Source: Planctomycetaceae bacterium
Lineage (GTDB): Bacteria > Planctomycetota > Planctomycetia > Pirellulales > Pirellulaceae
Direction: 5' to 3'
Length of the DNA: 64,000 bases
Assembly: GCA_016794985.1 (NCBI GenBank)
Contig: JAEUIQ010000014.1
Coordinates: forward strand, 32,476-96,475
Shown one piece after another: positions 54,610 through 63,121 of the stretch (position 1 is the stretch's first letter; each line of letters starts with the position of its first letter). The translations under genes were made by a program, and so were the position numbers. The notes beneath the pieces are model-generated. The model saw nothing but the letters and a program-made list of their open reading frames with translations. It was not told where the DNA came from and made no database searches.

Positions 54610-55677
54610 ATGAGATTAGATATAATTGGTCGTTCAGCCGTCTCCGCATTCAAGTGCGTATTGCTAACTGGGTTGATTCTGGCCATGACATCAAACATTC
54701 TGTTTGGCCAGGCTCTGCAGCCGTTGCCGACCTCTGGGGATTCGACACAAGCTCCTTCCACCAAAGACGAACCGCTCAAGGTTCTCTCGCAAACGGCACG
54801 ACGCTTGGAAAACGAGCAGACGTTTGACTTTCGGTACAAGTTTGTCGAGGGCGAAGTGATTCGTTGGCAAGTGGACCATGTCGCGGCAACGGAAACTCGA
54901 GCCCAAAATGATCAAGACAAAACCAATTCCCGAGCCCAGTCGATCGTCAAGTGGAATGTCTCGAATGTGGACTCGTTGGGCAACACCACGATCCGGTTGA
55001 CGCTCGAAGCTGCTGAAATGTCCCAGCAGACCGACGATTTGCCCCGTATTGAATATAACTCGCGAAACCAACGGGCCGAAGTTCCCGAAGAGTATCGCCA
55101 ATTCGCTGAGTGGATCGGTATTCCCATGGCAACCTATCAGCTCAACACCAACGGCCAAGTCATCGACCGGCAAGAAGTCTATCGTAGCATCAAGTTCGGA
55201 GTTGGTGACGTGACGATCCCACTTCCAGGGCGACCGGTACGTTTAGGCCAGGCCTGGCGTTCGCCCGGCAGCATCATGGTGCGACTGAACGATGGCACAC
55301 AACGCAAGATTGTCACTCAAATCGAATATCGATTGCAAACGGTCGAAGATGGTATTGCCAACATCAGCTTCGACACTCAAGTTCTCACCCCGGTCGACGA
55401 TCCGCGAATCGAATCGCAATTGATGCAACAAATGAGCAAGGGCACGGTCCAGTTTGACTTGAATCGCGGGCAAATGATCGGTATGAACTTGGGATGGAAC
55501 CGACGTTGTCTTGGTTTCAAAGGCCCGGACAGTTCAGTCACCTATGTCGCTCAATACACCATGCGTCGTTTGGAAGCCTCGCCGACAAGTAGCGAGGAAA
55601 ACGCAAAAACAGTTAGTAAAGAACATCTTCAAGTCGGCATTCGGATGGCCGAGGATGGGCCAATTTTCCGCTGGTAA
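54610..55677 (+). CDS. Exported protein of unknown function
   Basis: A 355-residue protein with a signal peptide (RSAVSAFKCVLLTGLILAM, cleavage near residue 33). The mature part has beta-rich segments: FDFRYKFVEGEVIRWQVDHVAATETRAQ, then STIV-like WNVSNVDSLGNTTIRLTLEAAEM and GVGDVTIPLPGRPVRLGQAW. This resembles DUF6263-type planctomycete proteins, but I cannot confirm that. ATG 54610 starts the signal peptide; the longer frame (from 54505) adds unlikely residues. It lies directly upstream of the 32-bp repeat array and tex. Confidence 0.75.
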   Translation: MRLDIIGRSAVSAFKCVLLTGLILAMTSNILFGQALQPLPTSGDSTQAPSTKDEPLKVLSQTARRLENEQTFDFRYKFVEGEVIRWQVDHVAATETRAQNDQDKTNSRAQSIVKWNVSNVDSLGNTTIRLTLEAAEMSQQTDDLPRIEYNSRNQRAEVPEEYRQFAEWIGIPMATYQLNTNGQVIDRQEVYRSIKFGVGDVTIPLPGRPVRLGQAWRSPGSIMVRLNDGTQRKIVTQIEYRLQTVEDGIANISFDTQVLTPVDDPRIESQLMQQMSKGTVQFDLNRGQMIGMNLGWNRRCLGFKGPDSSVTYVAQYTMRRLEASPTSSEENAKTVSKEHLQVGIRMAEDGPIFRW

Positions 55678-55784
55678 GGATCAGTTCTGGGATGACGGCC
55701 TTGGTTCGGACAGCGAACCAAGAACGGATCGCGGAGCGAGCCTCGGATCGTCGCTAAATCGTGGAACAAACAACGACATTCAAT

Positions 55785-55944
55785 ACTGGACCGCGGAGCG
55801 ATCCACGACATTTAACACTGGATCGCGGAGCGATCCACGACAATCAACACTGGACCGCGGGGAGATCCACGACAATCAATACTGGATCGCGGGGAGATCC
55901 ACGACATTCAATACTGGATCGCGGAGCGATCCACGACAATCAGG
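55785..55944 (+). repeat. Array of five 32-bp tandem repeats in the tex leader
   Basis: Five contiguous 32-bp units begin ACTGGAYCGCGG at 55785, 55817, 55849, 55881 and 55913. Each holds GATCCACGACA, and units 2 and 5 contain the exact palindrome GGATCGC-GGA-GCGATCC. Degenerate copies extend upstream to about 55723. There are no unique spacers, so it is not a CRISPR. The array ends 15 bp before the tex start. Confidence 0.9.
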
Positions 55945-55959
55945 ACAATTCTTTTTGAG

Positions 55960-58128
55960 ATGAAAAACGCGACGCCCGCCGCTGACGACTCGGCCATGGT
56001 TCATGTCATTGCTGAGGAACTCGGGGTTCCCATTAAACAGGTTCGATCGGTTGTCGATTTGTTGAACGCGGGGAACACGATTCCATTTATTGCCCGATAC
56101 CGCAAAGAAGTCACCGGCGGATTGGATGAAGTTGCTTTGCGGGCAATCGAGGATGCCCTGGAGCGACTGCACGCCTTGGCTTCCCGCAAGGCAACGGTCC
56201 TGGCATCGATCGCCGAACAAGGTCTCTTAACGGAACAACTTCGTCGTCAAATCGAAACGTGTCAGGACATTAAGGCACTGGAAGCGATTTACTTGCCGTT
56301 CAAGCCCAAACGTCGCACACGCGGGTCCATCGCGCGGGAACAGGGCCTGCAGCCACTGGCCGATGTCATTCTGAAACAAGAACGGTTGACCCGTTCGAAA
56401 ACGGACATCCTCCGCGCTTACGTCGACCCCGCACGAGGCGTGCCCGATACTGACGCCGCCTTGCGCGGCGCATTGGATATCATTGCCGAGCAATGGTCGG
56501 AGTCCGCCGACTTGCGCGCGCAAATGGTCGCGGTAGCTGAGGCACACGGGAAAATTTCATCGAAACTCAAACGTGGCAAGGTTGATGCGGAGAACAAATT
56601 CGAACTGTATCTCGATCACCAAGAACCCGTACGCAAAGTTCCGTCGCATCGAGTCCTGGCGATGCTGCGTGGCGAAGCCGAAGATTTGTTGCGAGTCGGC
56701 CTGGACGTGGATTGCTCGCAAAACATCTCGAACTTCAAGCGCCAATTGGTCCACAACCGCCAATTCGAGTTTTTTACTGAATTGAATACGACTGTTGAAG
56801 ATTGTGTCGAGCGATTATTGATGCCCGCCACCGAGTCGACCATTCTGCAAGGCCTTAAAGAGCGAGCGGAGCAAGAAGCCATCGCCGTTTTTGGCAAAAA
56901 CTTGCATGAGCTGTTGATGGCCCCGCCCGCCGGCCCACGAGTCACGATCGGTATCGACCCTGGGTTTCGCACCGGTTGCAAAGTTGCGGTTGTGGATGCG
57001 ACGGGCAAGTACTTGGCCAGCACGACGATTTATCCGACACCACCGAAGAGCGACTTGGCCAACGCGGCCAAAACGCTCTTGGAACTCATTCGTCGCCATG
57101 CGGTCGAATTGATCGCGATTGGCAACGGGACCGCGTCACGCGAGACGGACGCATTTGTCGCTGAATTGATTCGGGAGCATCGCTTGACCATCATCAAAGT
57201 GATGGTCAGCGAGTCGGGTGCTTCGATCTATTCGGCCAGCGAACTGGCAGCCAAAGAGTTCCCGGACTTGGATTTAACGGTTCGAGGCGCCATCAGCATC
57301 GCTCGCCGACTTCAAGATCCATTGGCAGAATTGGTCAAGTCTGATCCAAAGTCGATCGGGGTAGGCCAATACCAACATGACGTGAACCAATCCCAGTTAC
57401 GGAAGTGCTTGGATCGAGTCGTCGAGTCTTGCGTCAATCACGTTGGCGTTGATTTGAATACCGCCAGCGCTCCTCTCTTGTCGTATGTCGCCGGCATCGG
57501 TCCGAAGTTGGCCGAGAGTATCGTGGCTCATCGCGATTCGCATGGGCGTTTCCTGAATCGGCAAGAACTCTTGTCCGTTCCGAAGCTAGGAAAGAAAGCC
57601 TTCGAACAAGCGGCTGGCTTCTTGCGGATTCGCGACGGCAACCAACCACTGGATAACTCGGCGGTTCATCCCGAAAGATATTCCATCGTGCGACAAATGG
57701 CCAAATCCGTAGGAGCCGATCCGTCCGTCGTGTTTGGCAACGCGGCTCTGGTGCAAACCATCAAACCAGACGCCTTTGTGTCCGGCGATGTTGGGCTGCC
57801 CACGATCAATGACATCCTGAGCGAATTGGCGAAACCAGGGCGAGATCCCAGAAAAGAATTCAAGGTGGCTCGATTTGCCGACGACGTCCGCAGTCTAGAA
57901 GACTTGCAAACGGGCCTCGTCTTGGAGGGAGTTATTACCAACGTGACCCACTTCGGCGCGTTTATCGACATTGGTGTGCATCAAGATGCACTGATTCATA
58001 TCTCTCAATTGTCGAACGAGTTTGTCCGCGACCCGAACCAAGTCGTCTCCGTCGGCGACATTGTTAAGGTTAAGATTTTGGAAGTCGATATCTCGCGCAA
58101 AAGAATCTCGGCGACGCGAAAATTCTAA
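55960..58128 (+). CDS. tex: Tex-family S1 RNA-binding protein
   Basis: A 722-residue cytoplasmic protein. The Tex N-terminal region (IKQVRSVVDLLNAGNTIPFIARYRKEVTGGLDEV) is followed by a YqgF/RuvX-like RNase H fold (TIGIDPGFRTGCKVAVVDATGKYL), a HhH unit (APLLSYVAGIGPKLAESIVAHRDSHGRFLNRQELL) and a C-terminal S1 domain (LEGVITNVTHFGAFIDIGVHQDALIHISQLS). Tex binds RNA and affects transcription or decay. The start lacks a ribosome site because the repeat array lies just upstream, so it may be translated weakly or from a repeat-derived leader. Confidence 0.96.
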   Translation: MKNATPAADDSAMVHVIAEELGVPIKQVRSVVDLLNAGNTIPFIARYRKEVTGGLDEVALRAIEDALERLHALASRKATVLASIAEQGLLTEQLRRQIETCQDIKALEAIYLPFKPKRRTRGSIAREQGLQPLADVILKQERLTRSKTDILRAYVDPARGVPDTDAALRGALDIIAEQWSESADLRAQMVAVAEAHGKISSKLKRGKVDAENKFELYLDHQEPVRKVPSHRVLAMLRGEAEDLLRVGLDVDCSQNISNFKRQLVHNRQFEFFTELNTTVEDCVERLLMPATESTILQGLKERAEQEAIAVFGKNLHELLMAPPAGPRVTIGIDPGFRTGCKVAVVDATGKYLASTTIYPTPPKSDLANAAKTLLELIRRHAVELIAIGNGTASRETDAFVAELIREHRLTIIKVMVSESGASIYSASELAAKEFPDLDLTVRGAISIARRLQDPLAELVKSDPKSIGVGQYQHDVNQSQLRKCLDRVVESCVNHVGVDLNTASAPLLSYVAGIGPKLAESIVAHRDSHGRFLNRQELLSVPKLGKKAFEQAAGFLRIRDGNQPLDNSAVHPERYSIVRQMAKSVGADPSVVFGNAALVQTIKPDAFVSGDVGLPTINDILSELAKPGRDPRKEFKVARFADDVRSLEDLQTGLVLEGVITNVTHFGAFIDIGVHQDALIHISQLSNEFVRDPNQVVSVGDIVKVKILEVDISRKRISATRKF

Positions 58129-58170
58129 CCCATCGTTGTTTCGCAGGACTGCCCAGCGTTGTTACAACCC

Positions 58171-58191
58171 GGCAAAGGACGGCCGAGCGAC
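58171..58191. repeat. Dispersed repeat GGACGGCCGAGCGAC (copy 1)
   Basis: The 21-bp element GGCAAAGG plus ACGGCCGAGCGAC lies on the downstream side of the Rpn gene. The same element occurs twice on the other side of that gene. Confidence 0.75.
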
Positions 58192-58252
58192 GTTCGGTCG
58201 GAGTCAGATGGGGGCGGCTTACTTTTCGACAAGCGCTCCGGCGCAGGCGATT

Positions 58253-59212
58253 TTATGCGAATACGTCCATTAAGGTTGTGGCGTCGAGAATATTCTCAGA
58301 CCACTCAAGTATCTCGGACTCGGTAGCGGCTTCAAGTTTTTGGATCGTGGCACCATCCAATGGACCAAATTTCTTGGTCAGCAGACGTAGAAGTAAGGTG
58401 CGTTCGCCACGAATGATTCCTTGTTCGATTCCTTGCTCGATTCCTTGTTCAATCCCTTGTTCGATCCCTCGTTCGATCCCGAATCGTTCGGCACTGCTGA
58501 CGTATGGCATTTGTTTGGACTCCTCGTACTGCTTATGTTCCAGGAGAAAGGCTTGTTCCAATTCGCGGGGTAGTTGCAAGAACCAGTCGATCAACCTGAA
58601 CAATTCTAGGATAATCGATCGGGAAAATCCATGTTCATACATGGACCGAATCAAAAGTTTTTTCCATTCTTTTCGTTCGGCGCCCTCTTTAGTCGTGCGG
58701 GCCCGAAGTTGAGCCATAACGACCAGAGAAAATGGATTACGGCTGTGGGCTAGTTCGTTCCAGCGGGCCTCCCATTCCATTAACTTCTGGATTGGGAAGT
58801 GGAACTCCAAATGACACCCCCACAACCCTCGCGAGTATCGCTCTGGGTAGAACGAGGTACTGGTATCGGTCAGAACAACCGCACTGACGGTGTTCACACG
58901 ATAACGGTCATACAAGCGGCTATTGATCAAGTACACTCGTTCCGCAAAAGTAGCTTCCTGGTAGCCTTGGATCTCGATGTGCATCAGGACCCAGCGTTCT
59001 TCTCCCTGGCGAGTTCGCACTTTGGCCAACTTGTCAGCATAACGGCGACCGGATTCGCCATCGTGGGTAACTTGCTGGAGTTCATGGTCTAAAAACTCCG
59101 GCGGCAGCGACCAATCGATCTCGTGGTGGATGTCCGGAAACAATAGCGCCAAGAACTCTTCAAAATAGAGCCGCAAGGCTTCTTTCCAAGGACTATCGTG
59201 ATCCTCTCCCAT
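58253..59212 (-). CDS. Rpn/PD-(D/E)XK family putative nuclease with DUF4351
   Basis: A 319-residue protein. The core has the PD-(D/E)XK layout of Rpn/transposase-like nucleases: E-rich N-terminus (SPWKEALRLYFEEFLALLFPDIH), then HDGESGRRYADKLAKVRTRQGEERWVLMHIEIQGYQ with the D, E-x-Q motif. The C-terminus is DUF4351 (LLLRLLTKKFGPL...LEWSENILDATTLMDVF). Between them is a tandem tetrapeptide GIEQ repeat (five units, 12-bp DNA period near 58420-58480). Multi-copy in planctomycetes; some relatives promote recombination. The gene is bracketed by copies of the GGACGGCCGAGCGAC repeat. Start ATG 59212 with GGAG upstream; a longer frame reaches 59317. Confidence 0.88.
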   Translation of the reverse strand: MGEDHDSPWKEALRLYFEEFLALLFPDIHHEIDWSLPPEFLDHELQQVTHDGESGRRYADKLAKVRTRQGEERWVLMHIEIQGYQEATFAERVYLINSRLYDRYRVNTVSAVVLTDTSTSFYPERYSRGLWGCHLEFHFPIQKLMEWEARWNELAHSRNPFSLVVMAQLRARTTKEGAERKEWKKLLIRSMYEHGFSRSIILELFRLIDWFLQLPRELEQAFLLEHKQYEESKQMPYVSSAERFGIERGIEQGIEQGIEQGIEQGIIRGERTLLLRLLTKKFGPLDGATIQKLEAATESEILEWSENILDATTLMDVFA

Positions 59213-59338
59213 AAAGTTGTCACTCCATTGAAAAAACGAAATCGCGAGTCCATTTGATTGTAACAAAGTCAATGTATTGAAACGGCCCTGGTCAAGCAGG
59301 GGATGTTCTAGAGCCAAGATCCTTGCCCACCCCGACCC

Positions 59339-59390
59339 GGCAGGGGACGGCCGAGCGACAATTCAACCAGGCAAGGGACGGCCGAGCGAC
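59339..59390. repeat. Dispersed repeat GGACGGCCGAGCGAC (copies 2 and 3)
   Basis: Copies at 59339-59359 and 59370-59390, 31 bp apart, in the same orientation as the copy at 58171 beyond the Rpn gene. They differ from it at one or two purines. Confidence 0.75.
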
Positions 59391-59774
59391 TTTGGCACAT
59401 GGCGCCAAACCGCCATTCGCAGGGAGCGAACTGGTGAGGCGCGAAGCTTTTGGTTGTAGAACGGATCAACAAGAGTTATTGAACGAAATTGAGTCCCAAC
59501 AAATCGAGCTGGCTCGCAAGCGCGGATGAAACTTGATCGTTTACCCAGATTTCCCCAGCATTTGCTCAGAAAATCCCGGAATCCTCTTTTTTTCTCCCGC
59601 GAAAACACCTCTCAGATTGATAGGAGATTTCGACGCGTCAACTCCGGAAATTGGCTAGAATCATGGGCTCTGAATCCGACAGTAAGCCGATGGTCGTGTT
59701 TCCAACGCCGATAGGAAACCTACACTGATGACGGCGAAAACACCAGTAACGAATGACAACTATTTCGGAATAGC
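59391..59774. other. Gap before the kinase gene
   Basis: About 380 bp with only short frames. The promoter of the kinase gene must be here; none is obvious. No RNA gene was seen. Confidence 0.35.
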
Positions 59775-62700
59775 ATGCCATACGACCCTACCGAACCAAA
59801 CGACCAAGCAGCAAGTTCCGATCTGGGATCTTCTGCAGACTTGGGTGATGAACTATTTAGTGATTCGTTGGAGTTCGGGCTCCGGGCGGCTTATTGCGAT
59901 CGCTTCGGGCGGACTCGATCGGTTAACCAAGATCACGACAAGAACCTCGACCGAGTCATCTCGAATCGTTATCGTCTGATCGAAAAAATCGGCGAGGGGG
60001 GCATGGGTTCGGTTTGGATGGCCCAACAATTCGAGCCCATCAAGCGCTTGGTGGCGATCAAGCTGATCAAGCCCGGCATGAGTTCACGTGACATCTTGGC
60101 GCGGTTCAATGCCGAACAGCAGGCGCTCGCCGTCTTGGATCATCCTAACATCGCGAAAATCCTGGACGCAGGAATTGACGAGGTCGGCTTACCTTACTTC
60201 GCGATGGAGTTGATCAAGGGCGTGCCGATCACTCGGTATTGTGACGAACAGCGATTGGGAACTCGCGAGCGATTGGAATTGTTCGTGCCGATCTGCCAAG
60301 CCATTCAACACGCTCATCAAAAGGGGCTCATTCATCGCGACATCAAGCCATCCAATCTCTTGATTGCTCGGTTCGACAATGCCCCAGTGCCCAAGGTTAT
60401 CGACTTTGGCGTGGCTAAAGCTGTGGGACCGTTCTTGCAGGAAGGGACCGCACAGACGGGCTTCAACGCCATTGTCGGGACGCTCGAATACATGTCGCCG
60501 GAACAAGCCAGTTTCAACAACCGCGATATCGACACTCGAGCAGACATCTATGCCTTGGGCGCGGTGCTTTACGAACTGTTGGTCGGCAGCCCACCGATCC
60601 CGCGACAAGTCATGACCAAGTTGGCCGTCGATGAAGTGCTCAAGTTTATTCGCGAAACCGATCCGCCGACCCCCAGTCACAAGTTTTCCTCCGCGGAACG
60701 CCGAGCAAGTATCGCGGCTCAGCGAAACTGCGAACCTGACCGATTGACCCGAGTCTTGCGGAACGATCTGGATTGGATCGTGATGAAGGCGTTAGAAAAG
60801 GAACGATCGCGACGTTACGATTCCTCATCGGCATTTGGCGAAGACATTCAGCGTTACTTGATCGGCGACGCGGTGGAAGCAGCGCCACCCAGTCGTCTCT
60901 ATCGTTTGACGAAATGGTATCAACGGCATCGAGCGATGGCGTGGACTGCTTTTCTGATTTTCATTGTGTTGTTGGCAGGCATTGGCGGTACGTCATGGGC
61001 TTCCTTCTACGCCCTACAACAACAGGGTGTCGCTGAAGAAAAAGCTGAAGAGGCGTGGCGTGCAAGTGAACTGGCCAAAGCCAACGAAAAATTGGCTGGA
61101 ATCGCTTCCGCCAACTCCAAGGTGTTTGCCGATCATTTGGTGAATGATTTCTTGCGAGTCGCTCGGCCCGAAGGTTGGAACGGTGGCCGAGGGATCGAGG
61201 TCACGATTCGCGAGGCCCTCTTGTCGGCCGAGTCGGCTGTCGACGAGACCTTTCGGAATCACCCGATTGCCGAGGCCATTGCGAGAATGGCGTACGCGCA
61301 AACTTGGCATGACTTGGGCGAATATTCGCGGGCCGAAGTCCACTGGCGGCAGACGTTGGAACTGTTCCAGCACGAAGTGGAACTCAACATTCGCGATTCG
61401 GATTCCTTGTGGCTGCAAGCGCGTATTGGATTAGGGCACTGTTTGCTCAAACAATCGAAGGACGCCGAAGCACGGAACTGGTTTGAATTGGCTCTGAAGG
61501 ACTTTGGTGATGACCGCGAGGACCTGAGAAGCGAAGCCTGGCCGGCCCATGTCGGACTGGCGGAGCTCGACCTATTGGAACTTCGTCCGCAACAAACGCT
61601 CGATCGCTTGTTGCCGATTTTGACGCAAGCGGAACGCGACATGACGCAACATCGCGATCTGATCGTTCAAATTTCGACGTTGGTGTCGGCTGCCTACGAA
61701 GCCTTGGGACAAATGGACAAGGCCTTGGAATTGGACCAACGCATGCTGAAACTGGGCGAAGAGAACTTGGGGCCCGACCATGTTTATACGCTGATTCTGA
61801 AGAATGCGGTTGCACAGAATCATTGGAAACTTCGCCAATACGAAGAGGCGATTCCAAAGTTTCGTGACCTGGTTGACGCCTGCTCCCATGCGTTTGGCCC
61901 CGAGCACCCGACGACCCTGGAAATCAAGATCAACCTTGCGGCCAACCTTAGCGATTCGGGGCAAGTCGCTGACGGCGAGGCTCTGCTGATCGAATTGATT
62001 CCGCAGATCACTGCCAAACGAGGGCCACAGCACGAAAAGACTTTGGAAGCCCGCAAGTTGCTAGGGATCGCGGCGCTCAAACAAAAAAAGTTTGCCAAGG
62101 CTGAGGAAGTCTTACAAACCGTATGGCGGGATGCGGAGCAAGCGTTGGGCGAAGATCATGCAGAAACGATGCGCGTCTTGTCATACTATTGCGAATCGCT
62201 GCAACAGGCTGGCAAGTTGGCGGAAGCCGTTCCTTTCCGCGAGACCTTGCTGCAACTGCGGCGGCGACACGTGGATCGCAACGACCCTGATTTGCTACCC
62301 ACGATGAATAATTTGGCCTCGTTGTACTGGCGGACGGGAAAACTGGACAAGTCGATTCCGTTGTTTCGCGAAGTCGTTGCCAAATGCCAAGCGGAGTACG
62401 GACTGGACCATCGTCGGACGTTGCAGGCCTCGGCAAACTTGGCGGTCAACTTGCGTGACGATGGACAGGTCGACGAAGCCATCTCGATCCTGAAGCAGAC
62501 TTGCGAACATACGCCAAAACACACAGGGCTGGAGTGGGTCGCGGACGAATTGATGATCCTGTATCTCGCCCAGGATCAAAGAGAGGCGGCACAACCGCTT
62601 CTCGTTGCTCAAGAAGGCCGATTACGAACAGCGTTAGGCGAGGCCGAATCGCGAGCGGAAGCCGCTCCGTTGGTGGTTGCCCATCGCCAAACCGCGTTGG

Positions 62701-63059
62701 CGGAGAACTTGGTTCGTCAGCTACGGATGACCGATGCCGAGCCGTTGCTAAAAAATGCGATCGCGACTTATGAAGTTCAGCAACCGACAGGTTGGCAATT
62801 GGCCAGCGCCAAGAGTTTATTGGCGGAGGGTTTGCTCACAGAGGCGGCAGCGGTCCAGTCCAACGCAACCGAGTTTGAAGAAATGATGAAAGCCGCCGAA
62901 GCACTGTTGTTGCGGGCTCATGAACGATTGGGCAGTGCTGCCACAAACGACCAATCGGTCCAAGGCAAACGTGAGGAGACGCGCCGACGTTTGCAAAAAC
63001 TCTATGAGTTGTGGGGCAAGTCCGAGAAAGTTATGATGTGGAAAGGTGATCCGCGATGA
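59775..63059 (+). CDS. Large transmembrane Ser/Thr kinase with TPR repeats
   Basis: A 1094-residue Hanks-type kinase. The glycine loop GEGGMG is at 73-78, Lys96, HRDIKPSN, and VIDFGVAK follows; VGTLEYMSPEQA ends the activation segment, so the kinase should be active. One transmembrane helix lies near 388-412. The extracytoplasmic part of about 680 residues is TPR (repeated A-x-x-x-x-x-A-L-x-x and LG-x-x-H-P-x-T-L patterns, e.g. FGPEHPTTLEIKINLA). Planctomycetes have many such kinases. The TGA of this gene overlaps an ATG that opens the frame of the following secreted protein, so the two are tightly linked. Confidence 0.95.
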   Translation: MPYDPTEPNDQAASSDLGSSADLGDELFSDSLEFGLRAAYCDRFGRTRSVNQDHDKNLDRVISNRYRLIEKIGEGGMGSVWMAQQFEPIKRLVAIKLIKPGMSSRDILARFNAEQQALAVLDHPNIAKILDAGIDEVGLPYFAMELIKGVPITRYCDEQRLGTRERLELFVPICQAIQHAHQKGLIHRDIKPSNLLIARFDNAPVPKVIDFGVAKAVGPFLQEGTAQTGFNAIVGTLEYMSPEQASFNNRDIDTRADIYALGAVLYELLVGSPPIPRQVMTKLAVDEVLKFIRETDPPTPSHKFSSAERRASIAAQRNCEPDRLTRVLRNDLDWIVMKALEKERSRRYDSSSAFGEDIQRYLIGDAVEAAPPSRLYRLTKWYQRHRAMAWTAFLIFIVLLAGIGGTSWASFYALQQQGVAEEKAEEAWRASELAKANEKLAGIASANSKVFADHLVNDFLRVARPEGWNGGRGIEVTIREALLSAESAVDETFRNHPIAEAIARMAYAQTWHDLGEYSRAEVHWRQTLELFQHEVELNIRDSDSLWLQARIGLGHCLLKQSKDAEARNWFELALKDFGDDREDLRSEAWPAHVGLAELDLLELRPQQTLDRLLPILTQAERDMTQHRDLIVQISTLVSAAYEALGQMDKALELDQRMLKLGEENLGPDHVYTLILKNAVAQNHWKLRQYEEAIPKFRDLVDACSHAFGPEHPTTLEIKINLAANLSDSGQVADGEALLIELIPQITAKRGPQHEKTLEARKLLGIAALKQKKFAKAEEVLQTVWRDAEQALGEDHAETMRVLSYYCESLQQAGKLAEAVPFRETLLQLRRRHVDRNDPDLLPTMNNLASLYWRTGKLDKSIPLFREVVAKCQAEYGLDHRRTLQASANLAVNLRDDGQVDEAISILKQTCEHTPKHTGLEWVADELMILYLAQDQREAAQPLLVAQEGRLRTALGEAESRAEAAPLVVAHRQTALAENLVRQLRMTDAEPLLKNAIATYEVQQPTGWQLASAKSLLAEGLLTEAAAVQSNATEFEEMMKAAEALLLRAHERLGSAATNDQSVQGKREETRRRLQKLYELWGKSEKVMMWKGDPR

Positions 63060-63121
63060 ACTATTATCGGCAGATACGAATCGCCAAAAGCTTGCCACAG
63101 TGCGAACGAAAAGGAACCAAG

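Noticed and set aside
55785..55944. CRISPR array
   Set aside because: The 32-bp units are directly contiguous and near-identical with no unique spacers, and no cas genes are present.
58253..59390. Insertion sequence with inverted terminal repeats
   Set aside because: The flanking elements are direct, not inverted, and the protein is Rpn-like rather than a DDE transposase; no target-site duplication was seen.
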